Positions 7,120 through 14,869 of a stretch of DNA of 15,427 bases are shown piece after piece. Under the pieces are notes generated by a model. It saw nothing but the letters and a program-made list of their open reading frames with translations, had not been told where the DNA came from and did no database searches. Source of the DNA: DASRAJ01 sp039920305 (GTDB lineage: Bacteria > Bacteroidota > Bacteroidia > Chitinophagales > UBA10324); contig JBDSEA010000197.1 in assembly GCA_039920305.1 (NCBI GenBank), positions 1 through 15,427 on the forward strand. The letters are read 5' to 3'. The position numbers were made by a program, and so were the translations under genes. How positions within the stretch are numbered: position 1 is the first letter of the stretch; every line of letters starts with the position of its first letter.

Positions 7120-7131
7120 TGAGTGATCTCC

Positions 7132-8157
7132 ATGAGCGACCATATTTTCAATAATGCAGATGGATTGTTAGCAGAAATAGAATCTGCTTCTGTTACAGAT
7201 ACAGCTTCGCTGGAGCAATTCCGAATCCGCTTTCTCGGCAGCAGGAACGTGATTAAGGATTTGATGGCGGAAATGAAAAACATTTCCCCTGAAAAGAGAA
7301 AGGATTTTGGTCAGTTAGTGAATGCGCTCAAGCAAAAGGCAGAGGAGAAATTCGGGAATTTCAAAGCAATACTTTCAACTTCAGATTCATCTTCCGGAGA
7401 AGATATTGACCTTACAATGCCGGGTGATCCGGTTGAGCTCGGTTCCCGGCATCCGGTTTCTATTGTTAGAAAAAAGATCATTGATATCTTTTCACGCATC
7501 GGTTTCACCATCGCTGAAGGCCCCGAAATTGAAAGTGAATGGTACAATTTCACGGCGCTAAATATTCCGCAGGATCACCCGGCACGCGACATGACCGATA
7601 CATTCTATATTGAATCTGACCCCGTTATCGGGGCTTCAAACAGCCCCATGATGCTGCGCTCGCAAACGAGTAACGTGCAGATTCGCATGATGGAGAAGAA
7701 AAAGCCGCCCATCAGAATCATCGCACCGGGCAGGGTTTACCGGAATGAAACCATCACTTACAAATCACATGTGTTTTTCCACCAGGTGGAGGGATTGTAC
7801 GTGGATAAGAATGTTTCCTTCGCCGATCTTAAGCAAACAATCGTCTGCTTCATCCGTGAATTTTTTGGTGAAGATTATGACTACAGGATCCGTGCATCCT
7901 ATTTTCCATTCACTGAAATTTCCGCGGAAGTTGACATCAGGAAAAAAGGTGCCGCTAAGTGGATGGAAATTCTCGGATGCGGAATGGTTCATCCCCGGGT
8001 GCTTCGCAACTGCAGCATTGACCCTGAAATTTATACCGGCTTTGCCTTTGGCATGGGCATCGAGCGGCCGGCAATGCTGAAGTATGGCATTACTGATATC
8101 CGCGTGCTGTATGAAAATGACCGCAGATTTCTCGAGCAGTTTATGGGCGCGAGGTGA
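7132..8157 (+). CDS. pheS: Phenylalanine-tRNA ligase alpha subunit
   Basis: The catalytic alpha subunit of the (alpha-beta)2 enzyme that charges tRNA-Phe. It has 341 residues, normal for bacterial PheS. Residues 1 to about 85 form the N-terminal coiled-coil arm that contacts tRNA. The class II synthetase core follows: motif 1 around HPVSIVRKKI...GPEIESEWYNF (107-140), motif 2 around PGRVYRNETITYKSH and FFHQVEGLYVD (199-225), and motif 3 in GFAFGMGIERPAMLKYG (303-319). SYFPFTE (256-262) and LGCGMVHP (281-288) line the active site. No pheT is next to it, so the beta subunit is encoded elsewhere. I chose the ATG at 7132 over the in-frame GTG at 7123. It ends 48 bp from the convergent transketolase gene. 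Confidence 0.97.
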   Translation: MSDHIFNNADGLLAEIESASVTDTASLEQFRIRFLGSRNVIKDLMAEMKNISPEKRKDFGQLVNALKQKAEEKFGNFKAILSTSDSSSGEDIDLTMPGDPVELGSRHPVSIVRKKIIDIFSRIGFTIAEGPEIESEWYNFTALNIPQDHPARDMTDTFYIESDPVIGASNSPMMLRSQTSNVQIRMMEKKKPPIRIIAPGRVYRNETITYKSHVFFHQVEGLYVDKNVSFADLKQTIVCFIREFFGEDYDYRIRASYFPFTEISAEVDIRKKGAAKWMEILGCGMVHPRVLRNCSIDPEIYTGFAFGMGIERPAMLKYGITDIRVLYENDRRFLEQFMGAR

Positions 8158-8205
8158 AAATTTATTTCTGGTTTTCCGGAAGGTATTCCCATCCGGTATG
8201 AAAGA

Positions 8206-10062
8206 TCATCTATTAATATTCCTCACCCTATTAATTATATGCTTCGCACTTATTCCCGCATCATCCATCAATTCATCCTTTAATCCCGACTGAGAAATTT
8301 TCATCACTGCAATTTTTTCTACTCTTGCGCCCAGGCCTTGCACAGCTCCGGTTGCGAAATCTCCCATCCCGCCATGCTCAAAATGATCTTCAACTGTAAT
8401 CAGGATTTTTTCCCTGGTTTCATTCAGGCATTTCCTGAGGGTATTTGCGTCAATCGGCTTGATTGAATAGCAATCTATCACCCGGATGCTTATTCCTTCT
8501 TTCTTCAGTTCATCAGCAGCTTTTAATGCTTCAAAAACAGTGATGCCGGTTGCCACAATAGTGAGTAAATCATCCGGGGTTTGCCGGAGGATTTTGGATC
8601 CTCCAATGGGAAACTCTTCTGTGTTGTCGTAGATGACAGGGGTTTTAGGCCTTAACGTGCGCATGTAAGCCATTCCATTATGTGCGATCATTTCATGTAG
8701 GAGCTTTACAGCAGACACCGCATCGGAGGGTTGAAGTACGATTGCATCGGGAATGGTTCCAAACATCGAAATGTCTTCAAGTCCCATTTGAGAAGGACCG
8801 TCTTCCCCGATTGAAACTCCTGCATGCGACCCGCAGAATTTAATGTTAGCTTCTGAAACGCGTGCCATGCGAATCTGATCTGCCGCACGGATGAGAAAAG
8901 CGGCGAACGTTGATACAAATGGAATTCTGCCCAGCCTCGATAATCCGACAGCTACGGTTACCATGTTTTGTTCCGCGATGTAGCACTCAATAAAGCGATC
9001 CGGGATTGCTTTAAGAAAATCCAGGCTGAATGTTGAATTCTTTACATCGGCATCAAGAGCGTAGATGTTTTTATTTTGTTCGGCGATTTTCGCAAGTGCC
9101 TGGCCGAATACCTCACGTGTTGCAACCTCTTTACCTTTATCGAATTCCAATGGTGAGGACAATTGTACGCGGGGAGCCGGATCAAAAGATCCCGCTGACC
9201 GGGGCTTTTTAAGATCGAATTTCAAATCATCTTTAATCTCACCGAGCTCACTCAAGGCCTTTTCCAGTTCCTCTTTCTTTAACGGCTTGCCATGCCATCC
9301 CTCTTTATTTTCAAGAAACGATATACCGGCGCCCTTGAAAGTTTTTGCAACAATGGCAAACGGCTTTCCTGAGTGGTTGTTCACTGCGGCATCGAGCGCT
9401 TTATCAATTTCATCAAGATTGTGGCCATCAATTTCTTTTACTTCAAAACCAAATGCCTGGAAGCGTTTTACGTATTGATCCAAATGATGCGCGAACATTG
9501 TTTCACCGCTTTGCGCCAGACGATTGATATCAAGTATGGCAATAAGGTTATCAAGCTTATGAAAGGAAGAAAAATTTGCTGCTTCCCAGATTTGTCCCTC
9601 TGCCAGTTCCCCGTCACCGCATAATACAAAGGTTTTGTATGGTAAATTTTCACGCTTGGCGAGAATCGCAAGACCCGCACCTGCTGACAAGCCCTGACCC
9701 AGGGAACCTGTTGCTGCTTCTGAATAAGGATATTTTGGAACAGGATGCCCTTCAAACCGGCTTCCGAATTTTCTTAGCGTCCTCAGCTCCTCAAGCGGAT
9801 ATGCACCGGCTATTCCGAATAAAGAATATAGCAATGGTGCAGCATGACCTTTTGAAAGCACAAAGCGGTCATTATAAGGGTTCAGAGGATTGTCGAGATC
9901 ATACGTGAAATATTTATCGAAAAGAACAGTGCCAATGTCGGCAGCGGACAAGCAGGATGTGGGGTGGCCTGATGCAGCTTCAGTGGTTGAGATCATGCTC
10001 CATTTTCGGATGAGCTTTGCTTTTGCCTGCCAGTTATTTGTTGTTTCTGCTGCTGAATTCAT
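8206..10062 (-). CDS. tkt: Transketolase, short single-chain form
   Basis: A ThDP enzyme that moves two-carbon ketol units between sugar phosphates in the non-oxidative pentose phosphate pathway. Its 618 residues resemble the shorter animal-type transketolases rather than the roughly 660-residue E. coli form. The PP domain has SGHP (31-34), KGHAA (71-75), GSLGQGLS (119-126) and the ThDP/Mg motif from GDG (149-151) to DIN (178-180). The Pyr domain has AEQNM (363-367) with the catalytic Glu364, and GEDGPSQMGLEDI (419-431). The C-terminal domain holds FEHGGMGD. Both halves are in one gene, unlike split actinobacterial or archaeal forms. The ATG at 10062 is the first after the upstream intergenic region, with no strong ribosome binding site. 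Confidence 0.95.
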   Translation of the reverse strand: MNSAAETTNNWQAKAKLIRKWSMISTTEAASGHPTSCLSAADIGTVLFDKYFTYDLDNPLNPYNDRFVLSKGHAAPLLYSLFGIAGAYPLEELRTLRKFGSRFEGHPVPKYPYSEAATGSLGQGLSAGAGLAILAKRENLPYKTFVLCGDGELAEGQIWEAANFSSFHKLDNLIAILDINRLAQSGETMFAHHLDQYVKRFQAFGFEVKEIDGHNLDEIDKALDAAVNNHSGKPFAIVAKTFKGAGISFLENKEGWHGKPLKKEELEKALSELGEIKDDLKFDLKKPRSAGSFDPAPRVQLSSPLEFDKGKEVATREVFGQALAKIAEQNKNIYALDADVKNSTFSLDFLKAIPDRFIECYIAEQNMVTVAVGLSRLGRIPFVSTFAAFLIRAADQIRMARVSEANIKFCGSHAGVSIGEDGPSQMGLEDISMFGTIPDAIVLQPSDAVSAVKLLHEMIAHNGMAYMRTLRPKTPVIYDNTEEFPIGGSKILRQTPDDLLTIVATGITVFEALKAADELKKEGISIRVIDCYSIKPIDANTLRKCLNETREKILITVEDHFEHGGMGDFATGAVQGLGARVEKIAVMKISQSGLKDELMDDAGISAKHIINRVRNINR

Positions 10063-10382
10063 CGGTGATAATATTTTTTCGATTAAACTATTTTGAAGAA
10101 TCGCGGCAAACTACAAAGCAAATTTTAATTCGGTTTATGATCAAGCCATAATCAATTTTTAACGGCTACAACCGTGTTAAGTATTTCAGGATTGAACGTT
10201 TTGCACTTTTTTAGTTCAAATCAAAATGGTAAAACCTCTGTTAATTGAAATTGTATCCTTTTTAGTGAATTTAAAACGTCATATTAATGCTTGGCTCATC
10301 TAAGTATGGACAGAAAAATTTAAGTTCCGATACCAGCTCTTCAAAATCTAAAAGCTATTTTTGACCATCTAAATCAACTTCA
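10063..10382. other. 320-bp intergenic region between divergent tkt and tatA
   Basis: AT-rich and without a supportable gene. It should hold the promoters of both flanking genes. A -7 box for tatA is visible at 10356-10363. On the tkt side there are several TTTG runs on the minus strand but no convincing paired boxes. The only symmetry seen is a weak ACGG/CCGT hairpin near 10160-10176. Confidence 0.5.
10356..10363 (+). promoter_or_regulatory. -7 promoter box of tatA
   Basis: TATTTTTG is an exact TAnnTTTG match 19 bases before the tatA ATG. No TTTG -33 element is seen at the usual spacing. Confidence 0.4.
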
Positions 10383-10598
10383 ATGAAAACTCTTTTGCTT
10401 TTTAGCATGCCCGGTATGAGTGAATGGTTTTTTATTCTTATTGCTATTCTCATCTTATTCGGAGGGAAAAAAATTCCTGAGCTTATGCGTGGAATCGGAT
10501 CTGGAATACGTGAATTTAACAGGGCAAAGGCAGATGTGCATGAACAAATTGAGCAGGGCATGAAGGAAGATCAGAAAAAGGAGATTCCCAAAGCCTGA
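10383..10598 (+). CDS. tatA: Twin-arginine translocase subunit TatA/TatE-like
   Basis: A 71-residue protein that should oligomerise in the inner membrane to form the passage for folded Tat substrates. It has the standard layout: a short N-terminal segment, one membrane helix (about residues 12-26, MSEWFFILIAILILF), the hinge FGGKKIPEL (26-34), an amphipathic helix (MRGIGSGIREFNRAKAD), and a charged tail (EQIEQGMKEDQKKEIPKA). The FGxKKxPEL hinge is diagnostic of TatA/B/E. The short length and lack of a long C-terminal extension favour TatA over TatB. No tatC lies in the window. The gene stands alone, with its own -7 box. Confidence 0.92.
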   Translation: MKTLLLFSMPGMSEWFFILIAILILFGGKKIPELMRGIGSGIREFNRAKADVHEQIEQGMKEDQKKEIPKA

Positions 10599-10625
10599 CT
10601 GTGAATTTGAAACTTAAAACCCGTA

Positions 10626-10654
10626 CAGCCGTAAAAAGCTGAAAGCGTTTTTTT
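10626..10654 (+). terminator. Weak terminator-like hairpin after tatA
   Basis: CAGC (10626-10629) and GCTG (10638-10641) form a 4-bp stem, followed six bases later by seven T residues (10648-10654). The stem is short, so this is tentative. Confidence 0.3.
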
Positions 10655-10799
10655 ATATTTCCTCTTCAAATAATTTTTTGTTTTTCGAGGTCACTTTTTT
10701 CCTGCTGAGTGCAAATAATTTGTTATACCTTTTTCCCGGGGTAAATTGCCTTATCTTGCAAAACATTTTTGCCTCAGATTAACTCATTTAAGCTTGTAA

Positions 10800-12338
10800 A
10801 TGATGGTTATAACTAAAAACAGAAGCTTACTCAGATCAATCGGTGGTATCCTTATTACCGGTTGTTTTTCAACATTGCCTTTAATTAGTACCGCTCAATT
10901 CCCTGTGCCGGGCAATCCTGATCAAAAAGTGCTTCCGGATCAGTTTGACAGCAACGATTCCCTTAATGTGACGGGAAACGATGCTTCATTAAAGGATAGC
11001 ATGATTGAACAAAAAGTCTCTTTTGATAACGTGGATGTCCCGGTTTTTGAAGATTCAATTTATAAGTCGCGGCTGATGGCAATCAGGACTCCGGTAGCAC
11101 TGGATTACAATCCTGAAGTACGCAAATATATTGACCTGTATGTGATTCACCGGCGCAGCCAGGTTGAGCGAATGGTTGGATTGAGTAAATTTTACTTTCC
11201 GATTTTTGACCAGATATTTATTGAAAATGGGGTTCCCACAGAGCTTAAATACCTTTCCATCATTGAATCGGCCTTAAATCCTCATGCAGTATCGCGCGCG
11301 GGAGCTGTTGGAATGTGGCAGTTTATGTATGCTACCGCGAAAATGTACGGGATGGATATGAATACCTATGTGGATGAGCGCCGTGATATAATCCGGTCTA
11401 CTGAAGGTGCAGCCCAGTATCTTAAAAGGATGTATGCTGTATATGGAGACTGGCTGCTTGCCATTGCTTCCTACAACTGTGGTCCACAAAATGTAAATCG
11501 CGCTATTGCGAAATCAGGTGGCAGCACATTTTGGCAGGTTAAGGATTATTTACCGAAGGAGACAAGAAATTATGTACCCGCTTTTATTGCAGCAACTTAT
11601 GTAATGAACTACTATGATCTTCATAATCTTGCACCACAATATCCATTATATAGCTGGGATTCCATTGTTTCCGTAAGAATCAGTGATAAAATGGCGTGTG
11701 AGGAAATTGCACGGTTCACCAACCTGAGTATGGATGAGGTTCGTTTTCTCAATCCCGGATTGAAGTGCAGTGTAATACCTGCGCTGGACCAGCCTTATTG
11801 TCTCAAAATGCCGTGTGACAGGGCTGAATTATTTTCCCAAAATACTGACAGCATTATTTTCCACTCCTTAAACAGCAAGCAGCATTTTTATTATGGTACC
11901 AATGGCAATGGAAAGATTTATACAGTCAGGATAGGCGACAACCTTGGAAAAATTGCTGCACGAAACCACGTATCAGTTTCGCAGATCAAACGTTGGAATA
12001 ACCTGAAAAGTACCGTAGTGCGCACAGGTCAGCGGCTTCGGTTATACGGATCAGAAAGCGGAACCGTTAGTTCAGTTTCAAAAACACAGCCTGAAACCGC
12101 AGTCAAATCAACAGCTATTAAAGCCAGTGCATTTTCTTCCGGTTCACAAAAAACAGAAAAAGCTTTGTCCCCATCCTTAGAAAAATTCGTTTACTATAAA
12201 ACACGGTATGGTGATACCCTATGGGATATAGCACGCAGGCACGGAACTACTATTGATAGCATCAGGGCGCTAAATGGGTCAGCGAAATGTAACAATCTCA
12301 AAGCAGGGATCGTGCTTAAGCTGAACTCAAAAGGATAA
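10800..12338 (+). CDS. mltD: Membrane-bound lytic murein transglycosylase, SLT plus LysM domains (MltD-like)
   Basis: This enzyme cleaves the glycan strands of peptidoglycan to 1,6-anhydromuropeptides during wall turnover. Residues 1-32 are an export signal (basic start, then ILITGCFSTLPLISTA); GC at 21-22 gives only a poor lipobox. After a linker of about 70 residues the SLT domain spans about 125-275. It has catalytic Glu156 in LSIIESALNP, GMWQFM (171-176) and ASYNCGPQNV (223-232), the three core motifs of family 1 transglycosylases. Two LysM peptidoglycan-binding domains are clear, at 373-416 (YTVRIGDNLGKIA) and 464-508 (YYKTRYGDTLWDIA). A degenerate LysM-like unit lies at about 291-337. 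A Ser/Thr-rich linker (418-458) separates the last two. The symbol is by architecture, not proven orthology. Confidence 0.9.
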   Translation: MMVITKNRSLLRSIGGILITGCFSTLPLISTAQFPVPGNPDQKVLPDQFDSNDSLNVTGNDASLKDSMIEQKVSFDNVDVPVFEDSIYKSRLMAIRTPVALDYNPEVRKYIDLYVIHRRSQVERMVGLSKFYFPIFDQIFIENGVPTELKYLSIIESALNPHAVSRAGAVGMWQFMYATAKMYGMDMNTYVDERRDIIRSTEGAAQYLKRMYAVYGDWLLAIASYNCGPQNVNRAIAKSGGSTFWQVKDYLPKETRNYVPAFIAATYVMNYYDLHNLAPQYPLYSWDSIVSVRISDKMACEEIARFTNLSMDEVRFLNPGLKCSVIPALDQPYCLKMPCDRAELFSQNTDSIIFHSLNSKQHFYYGTNGNGKIYTVRIGDNLGKIAARNHVSVSQIKRWNNLKSTVVRTGQRLRLYGSESGTVSSVSKTQPETAVKSTAIKASAFSSGSQKTEKALSPSLEKFVYYKTRYGDTLWDIARRHGTTIDSIRALNGSAKCNNLKAGIVLKLNSKG

Positions 12339-12401
12339 AGAAATGCTTCCGGAATTCCTTTACAAAAATTGAAATGCCCTACCATCCTATCAAAATAAAG
12401 T

Positions 12402-12409
12402 TATTTTTG
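12402..12409 (+). promoter_or_regulatory. -7 promoter box upstream of the chromate-transporter-family gene
   Basis: TATTTTTG matches TAnnTTTG exactly, 72 bases before the TTG start. No -33 box at normal spacing, so tentative. Confidence 0.3.
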
Positions 12410-12480
12410 CCGCACTTTTTCAATGATGAGTTCCATGCAATTTGCTCATCAATTCATATTGATTCAAACTTTTCTATTAC

Positions 12481-13743
12481 TTGACATCACAATCTACCGG
12501 GGCCATTACTTCAGATACGCCAGTAATTCCTGAAGTAAAGCAAATTTCAAATGGCACATTGTTCCTTACTTTTTTAAAGGCTGGCTGTCTTGGCTTTGGA
12601 GGATTCTTTTCATTGATATCAGTGGTGGAAAGTATTCTGGTAGAAAAGAAAAAATTACTTAGCCGGGAGGATATGCTTGATGGCATTTCACTCGCCAGCC
12701 TGCTCCCGGGGCCGCAAGCTGTAAACGTTGTTGCTTATGCGGGAAATAAATTAAAAGGCACATGGGGAGCTGTAATTGCAGCAATAGCGGTGGTGCTTCC
12801 ATCATTCATCCTGATGTTGATACTGAGCATGCTTTACCAGACCTATGGTAAGAATCCGGAAGTTATCCAGTTCTTTAAGGGATTTGTTCCTGCAGTATGT
12901 GCCGTAATCGTTAGTGTTGCCTGGCGGATGACCAAGCAAAATGTAAAGGGAATCCCGGAATTTATACTGATGATGATTGCCATTACAAGCTTGATATTCA
13001 TTCCGAAAGAATTTCGGCTATACATCACATTTTTACTTGTTATTTTTTTTGGAATTATTGGTTATATTATTTTTCTGGATAAAAAAACAGCTCCTGCAAA
13101 ACTGGTATCAACCGGCAGGTTTCCCTATTTAAAATCCGTTCTGGTTATCCTGATGATTATGATACTCATAGGCGGATTATACTTCCAGGTGGAAGTGGCA
13201 GAATACAAGGGGCTTTTAAATCTTTCAAAGACCTTCAGCGGACTAAGTGTGATGCTTTTTGGAGGTGGGTATGTGATTATTCCCATCATGCGCCACCATG
13301 TAGTTGAAGTATTCCACTGGCTGGATAAACAAGCCTTTACTGACGGTATTGCATTTAGTCAGGTGATGCCGGGGCCTATATTAATCTCCGCAGCTTTCAT
13401 CGGTTTTCAGGTTAAGGGATTTATTGGCGCCCTTGTTTCGACCATTGCCATTTTCGCACCACCTGCCGTTGTAATGGTAGTTGCGTCACAAGCTATGGAG
13501 TATTTTAAAAAATCAATGAGAACCAAGGCAATTATGCGGGGAATACGCTGTGGCGTTATCGGAATGATCTATTATGCTGCATATGAGATTGGCAGCAAGG
13601 TTGACTATCATTCATTCGAAGCCATCTGGCCATCCGTGCTTATTTTTACCGGTGCTTTGTTTGTATTGATCAGGTATAATATTGACGTTGTGTACATAAT
13701 ACCCATGGCCGGATTGATCGGATATTTTCTTTATCCCCATTAA
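12481..13743 (+). CDS. chrA: Chromate-transporter-family (CHR) protein, two-domain
   Basis: A 420-residue polytopic membrane protein of the CHR family, whose characterised members export chromate by proton-coupled antiport. The two homologous CHR halves are clear. The N-half has FLKAGCLGFGG (31-41) and LLPGPQAVN (74-82). The C-half has MLFGGGYVIIP (258-268) and QVMPGPILISAAFIGF (294-309). Long hydrophobic segments throughout suggest about ten membrane helices. Many bacteria carry such genes without chromate exposure, so the substrate is not certain. No ATG exists in frame before the first conserved motif; the start is taken as TTG at 12481, the only plausible start codon after the in-frame stop at 12460. 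A start further in would cut the first domain. The sulfotransferase gene follows 26 bp downstream. Confidence 0.88.
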   Translation: MTSQSTGAITSDTPVIPEVKQISNGTLFLTFLKAGCLGFGGFFSLISVVESILVEKKKLLSREDMLDGISLASLLPGPQAVNVVAYAGNKLKGTWGAVIAAIAVVLPSFILMLILSMLYQTYGKNPEVIQFFKGFVPAVCAVIVSVAWRMTKQNVKGIPEFILMMIAITSLIFIPKEFRLYITFLLVIFFGIIGYIIFLDKKTAPAKLVSTGRFPYLKSVLVILMIMILIGGLYFQVEVAEYKGLLNLSKTFSGLSVMLFGGGYVIIPIMRHHVVEVFHWLDKQAFTDGIAFSQVMPGPILISAAFIGFQVKGFIGALVSTIAIFAPPAVVMVVASQAMEYFKKSMRTKAIMRGIRCGVIGMIYYAAYEIGSKVDYHSFEAIWPSVLIFTGALFVLIRYNIDVVYIIPMAGLIGYFLYPH

Positions 13744-13769
13744 TATTAAATCAAAAACTTTGTTCCTTT

Positions 13770-14804
13770 ATGCAAGCACTTTTATTAGTCGGTGAGCAGC
13801 GCTCCGGTTCTAATTTGTTGCGGCTCATGGTATCCAATTCTCATGAAATTGCTGCCCCCCATCCCCCGCATATTTTACAGCGTATTGATCCCATTGTTCC
13901 TATCCATCAGATTTTAAGTGATGAGAAGTTCGAGCAAATGGTTGAAATTGTTTGCCTTCTTGTTGAAAAAAACCCCGTGCCATGGCTTAACACGATATTG
14001 CACCGCGATGATGTAAAACAACGGAGCCGTGAAAAGCATGTAATTGCAATTTATGGTGCAGTCATGGACATCTATGCAGAATCAAATCAAGCCCGCAAAT
14101 GGATGTGCAAGAGTATGCAGAACATCCGCTGGGCTGATCATTTAAATGATTATTTTAAAACCAATAAATACATTTATCTGCATCGTGATGCCCGTGATGT
14201 GGCACTCTCGTTCAGTAAGGCAGTGATTGGGGAAAAGCACATGTATTTTATTGCCAGGCAATGGGCAGAACTCCAGCGGCTTTGCCTTATCGCAAGAGCC
14301 AGCCTCCCGACTGACCGGTTCTTTACCATCTCTTATACTGAGCTGATTAATGAAACTGAAAGCACCCTGCGAAATCTTTGCGGATTTCTTCATGTTGAAT
14401 TTAAGCCTGAGATGATGAAATTTTATGACAGTGAAGAGGCCAAGAATACTGCTGCATCCAGCTCACTGTGGGAAAATGTAACCAAGCCGATCATGCATCA
14501 CAATTCCAATAAGTTCCTGAAAGAGCTGAGCCAGGAGCAGGTGCGCATTGTTGAATCTGTAGCCGGGAATGAACTGGATGCTCTGGGTTATCAAAGAGTA
14601 TTTGTTGACAAAGGACAGGAAATTCCTTTTACACAAAAACAAATTGAAGAATTTAAAAGAGATAATGACCGCTATAAAAAAGAGCAATCAGTCAAAACCG
14701 ATCCTGAAGATGCACGCAAGCGCAAAATACAGGAAACGGTGATGGATGAATTGAAGGTAATGGCGGGTCAATGGGGAATGAATGCTGTGAAGGCACCTGC
14801 ATAA
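13770..14804 (+). CDS. PAPS-dependent sulfotransferase family protein
   Basis: A 344-residue soluble protein with the two PAPS-binding signatures of the sulfotransferase fold. The 5'-phosphosulfate loop is VGEQRSGSNLL (7-17), and the 3'-phosphate motif is YLHRDARDVALSFSK (136-150) with Arg139 and Ser147. It would transfer sulfate from PAPS to a hydroxyl or amine of an unknown acceptor; the sequence does not say whether that is a lipid, a glycan or a small molecule. The last 45 residues (after about 295) are highly charged, with DNDRYKKEQ and RKRKIQETVMDELK, and look like a helical tail outside the core. It has no signal peptide, so it should be cytoplasmic. It lies 26 bp after the chrA-like gene, possibly in one transcript, and ends at a terminator. 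Confidence 0.85.
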   Translation: MQALLLVGEQRSGSNLLRLMVSNSHEIAAPHPPHILQRIDPIVPIHQILSDEKFEQMVEIVCLLVEKNPVPWLNTILHRDDVKQRSREKHVIAIYGAVMDIYAESNQARKWMCKSMQNIRWADHLNDYFKTNKYIYLHRDARDVALSFSKAVIGEKHMYFIARQWAELQRLCLIARASLPTDRFFTISYTELINETESTLRNLCGFLHVEFKPEMMKFYDSEEAKNTAASSSLWENVTKPIMHHNSNKFLKELSQEQVRIVESVAGNELDALGYQRVFVDKGQEIPFTQKQIEEFKRDNDRYKKEQSVKTDPEDARKRKIQETVMDELKVMAGQWGMNAVKAPA

Positions 14805-14827
14805 AGTAAATATTGCCAGCTAATCAT

Positions 14828-14858
14828 GCCGCATTTAGAATAATGTGAGGCTTTTTTT
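14828..14858 (+). terminator. Rho-independent terminator after the sulfotransferase gene
   Basis: GCCGCATT (14828-14835) pairs with AATGTGAGGC (14842-14851) apart from one G-A mismatch and an imperfect top. Seven T residues follow at 14852-14858. It lies 23 bases past the stop codon. Confidence 0.6.
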
Positions 14859-14869
14859 ATGTGCTCGGG

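Noticed and set aside
7123..7131. GTG start for pheS
   Set aside because: Adds only three residues before an in-frame ATG at 7132 that gives a normal PheS start.
9065..9478. 137-residue forward open frame opposite transketolase
   Set aside because: Antisense shadow of a strongly conserved gene; no start context or motif.
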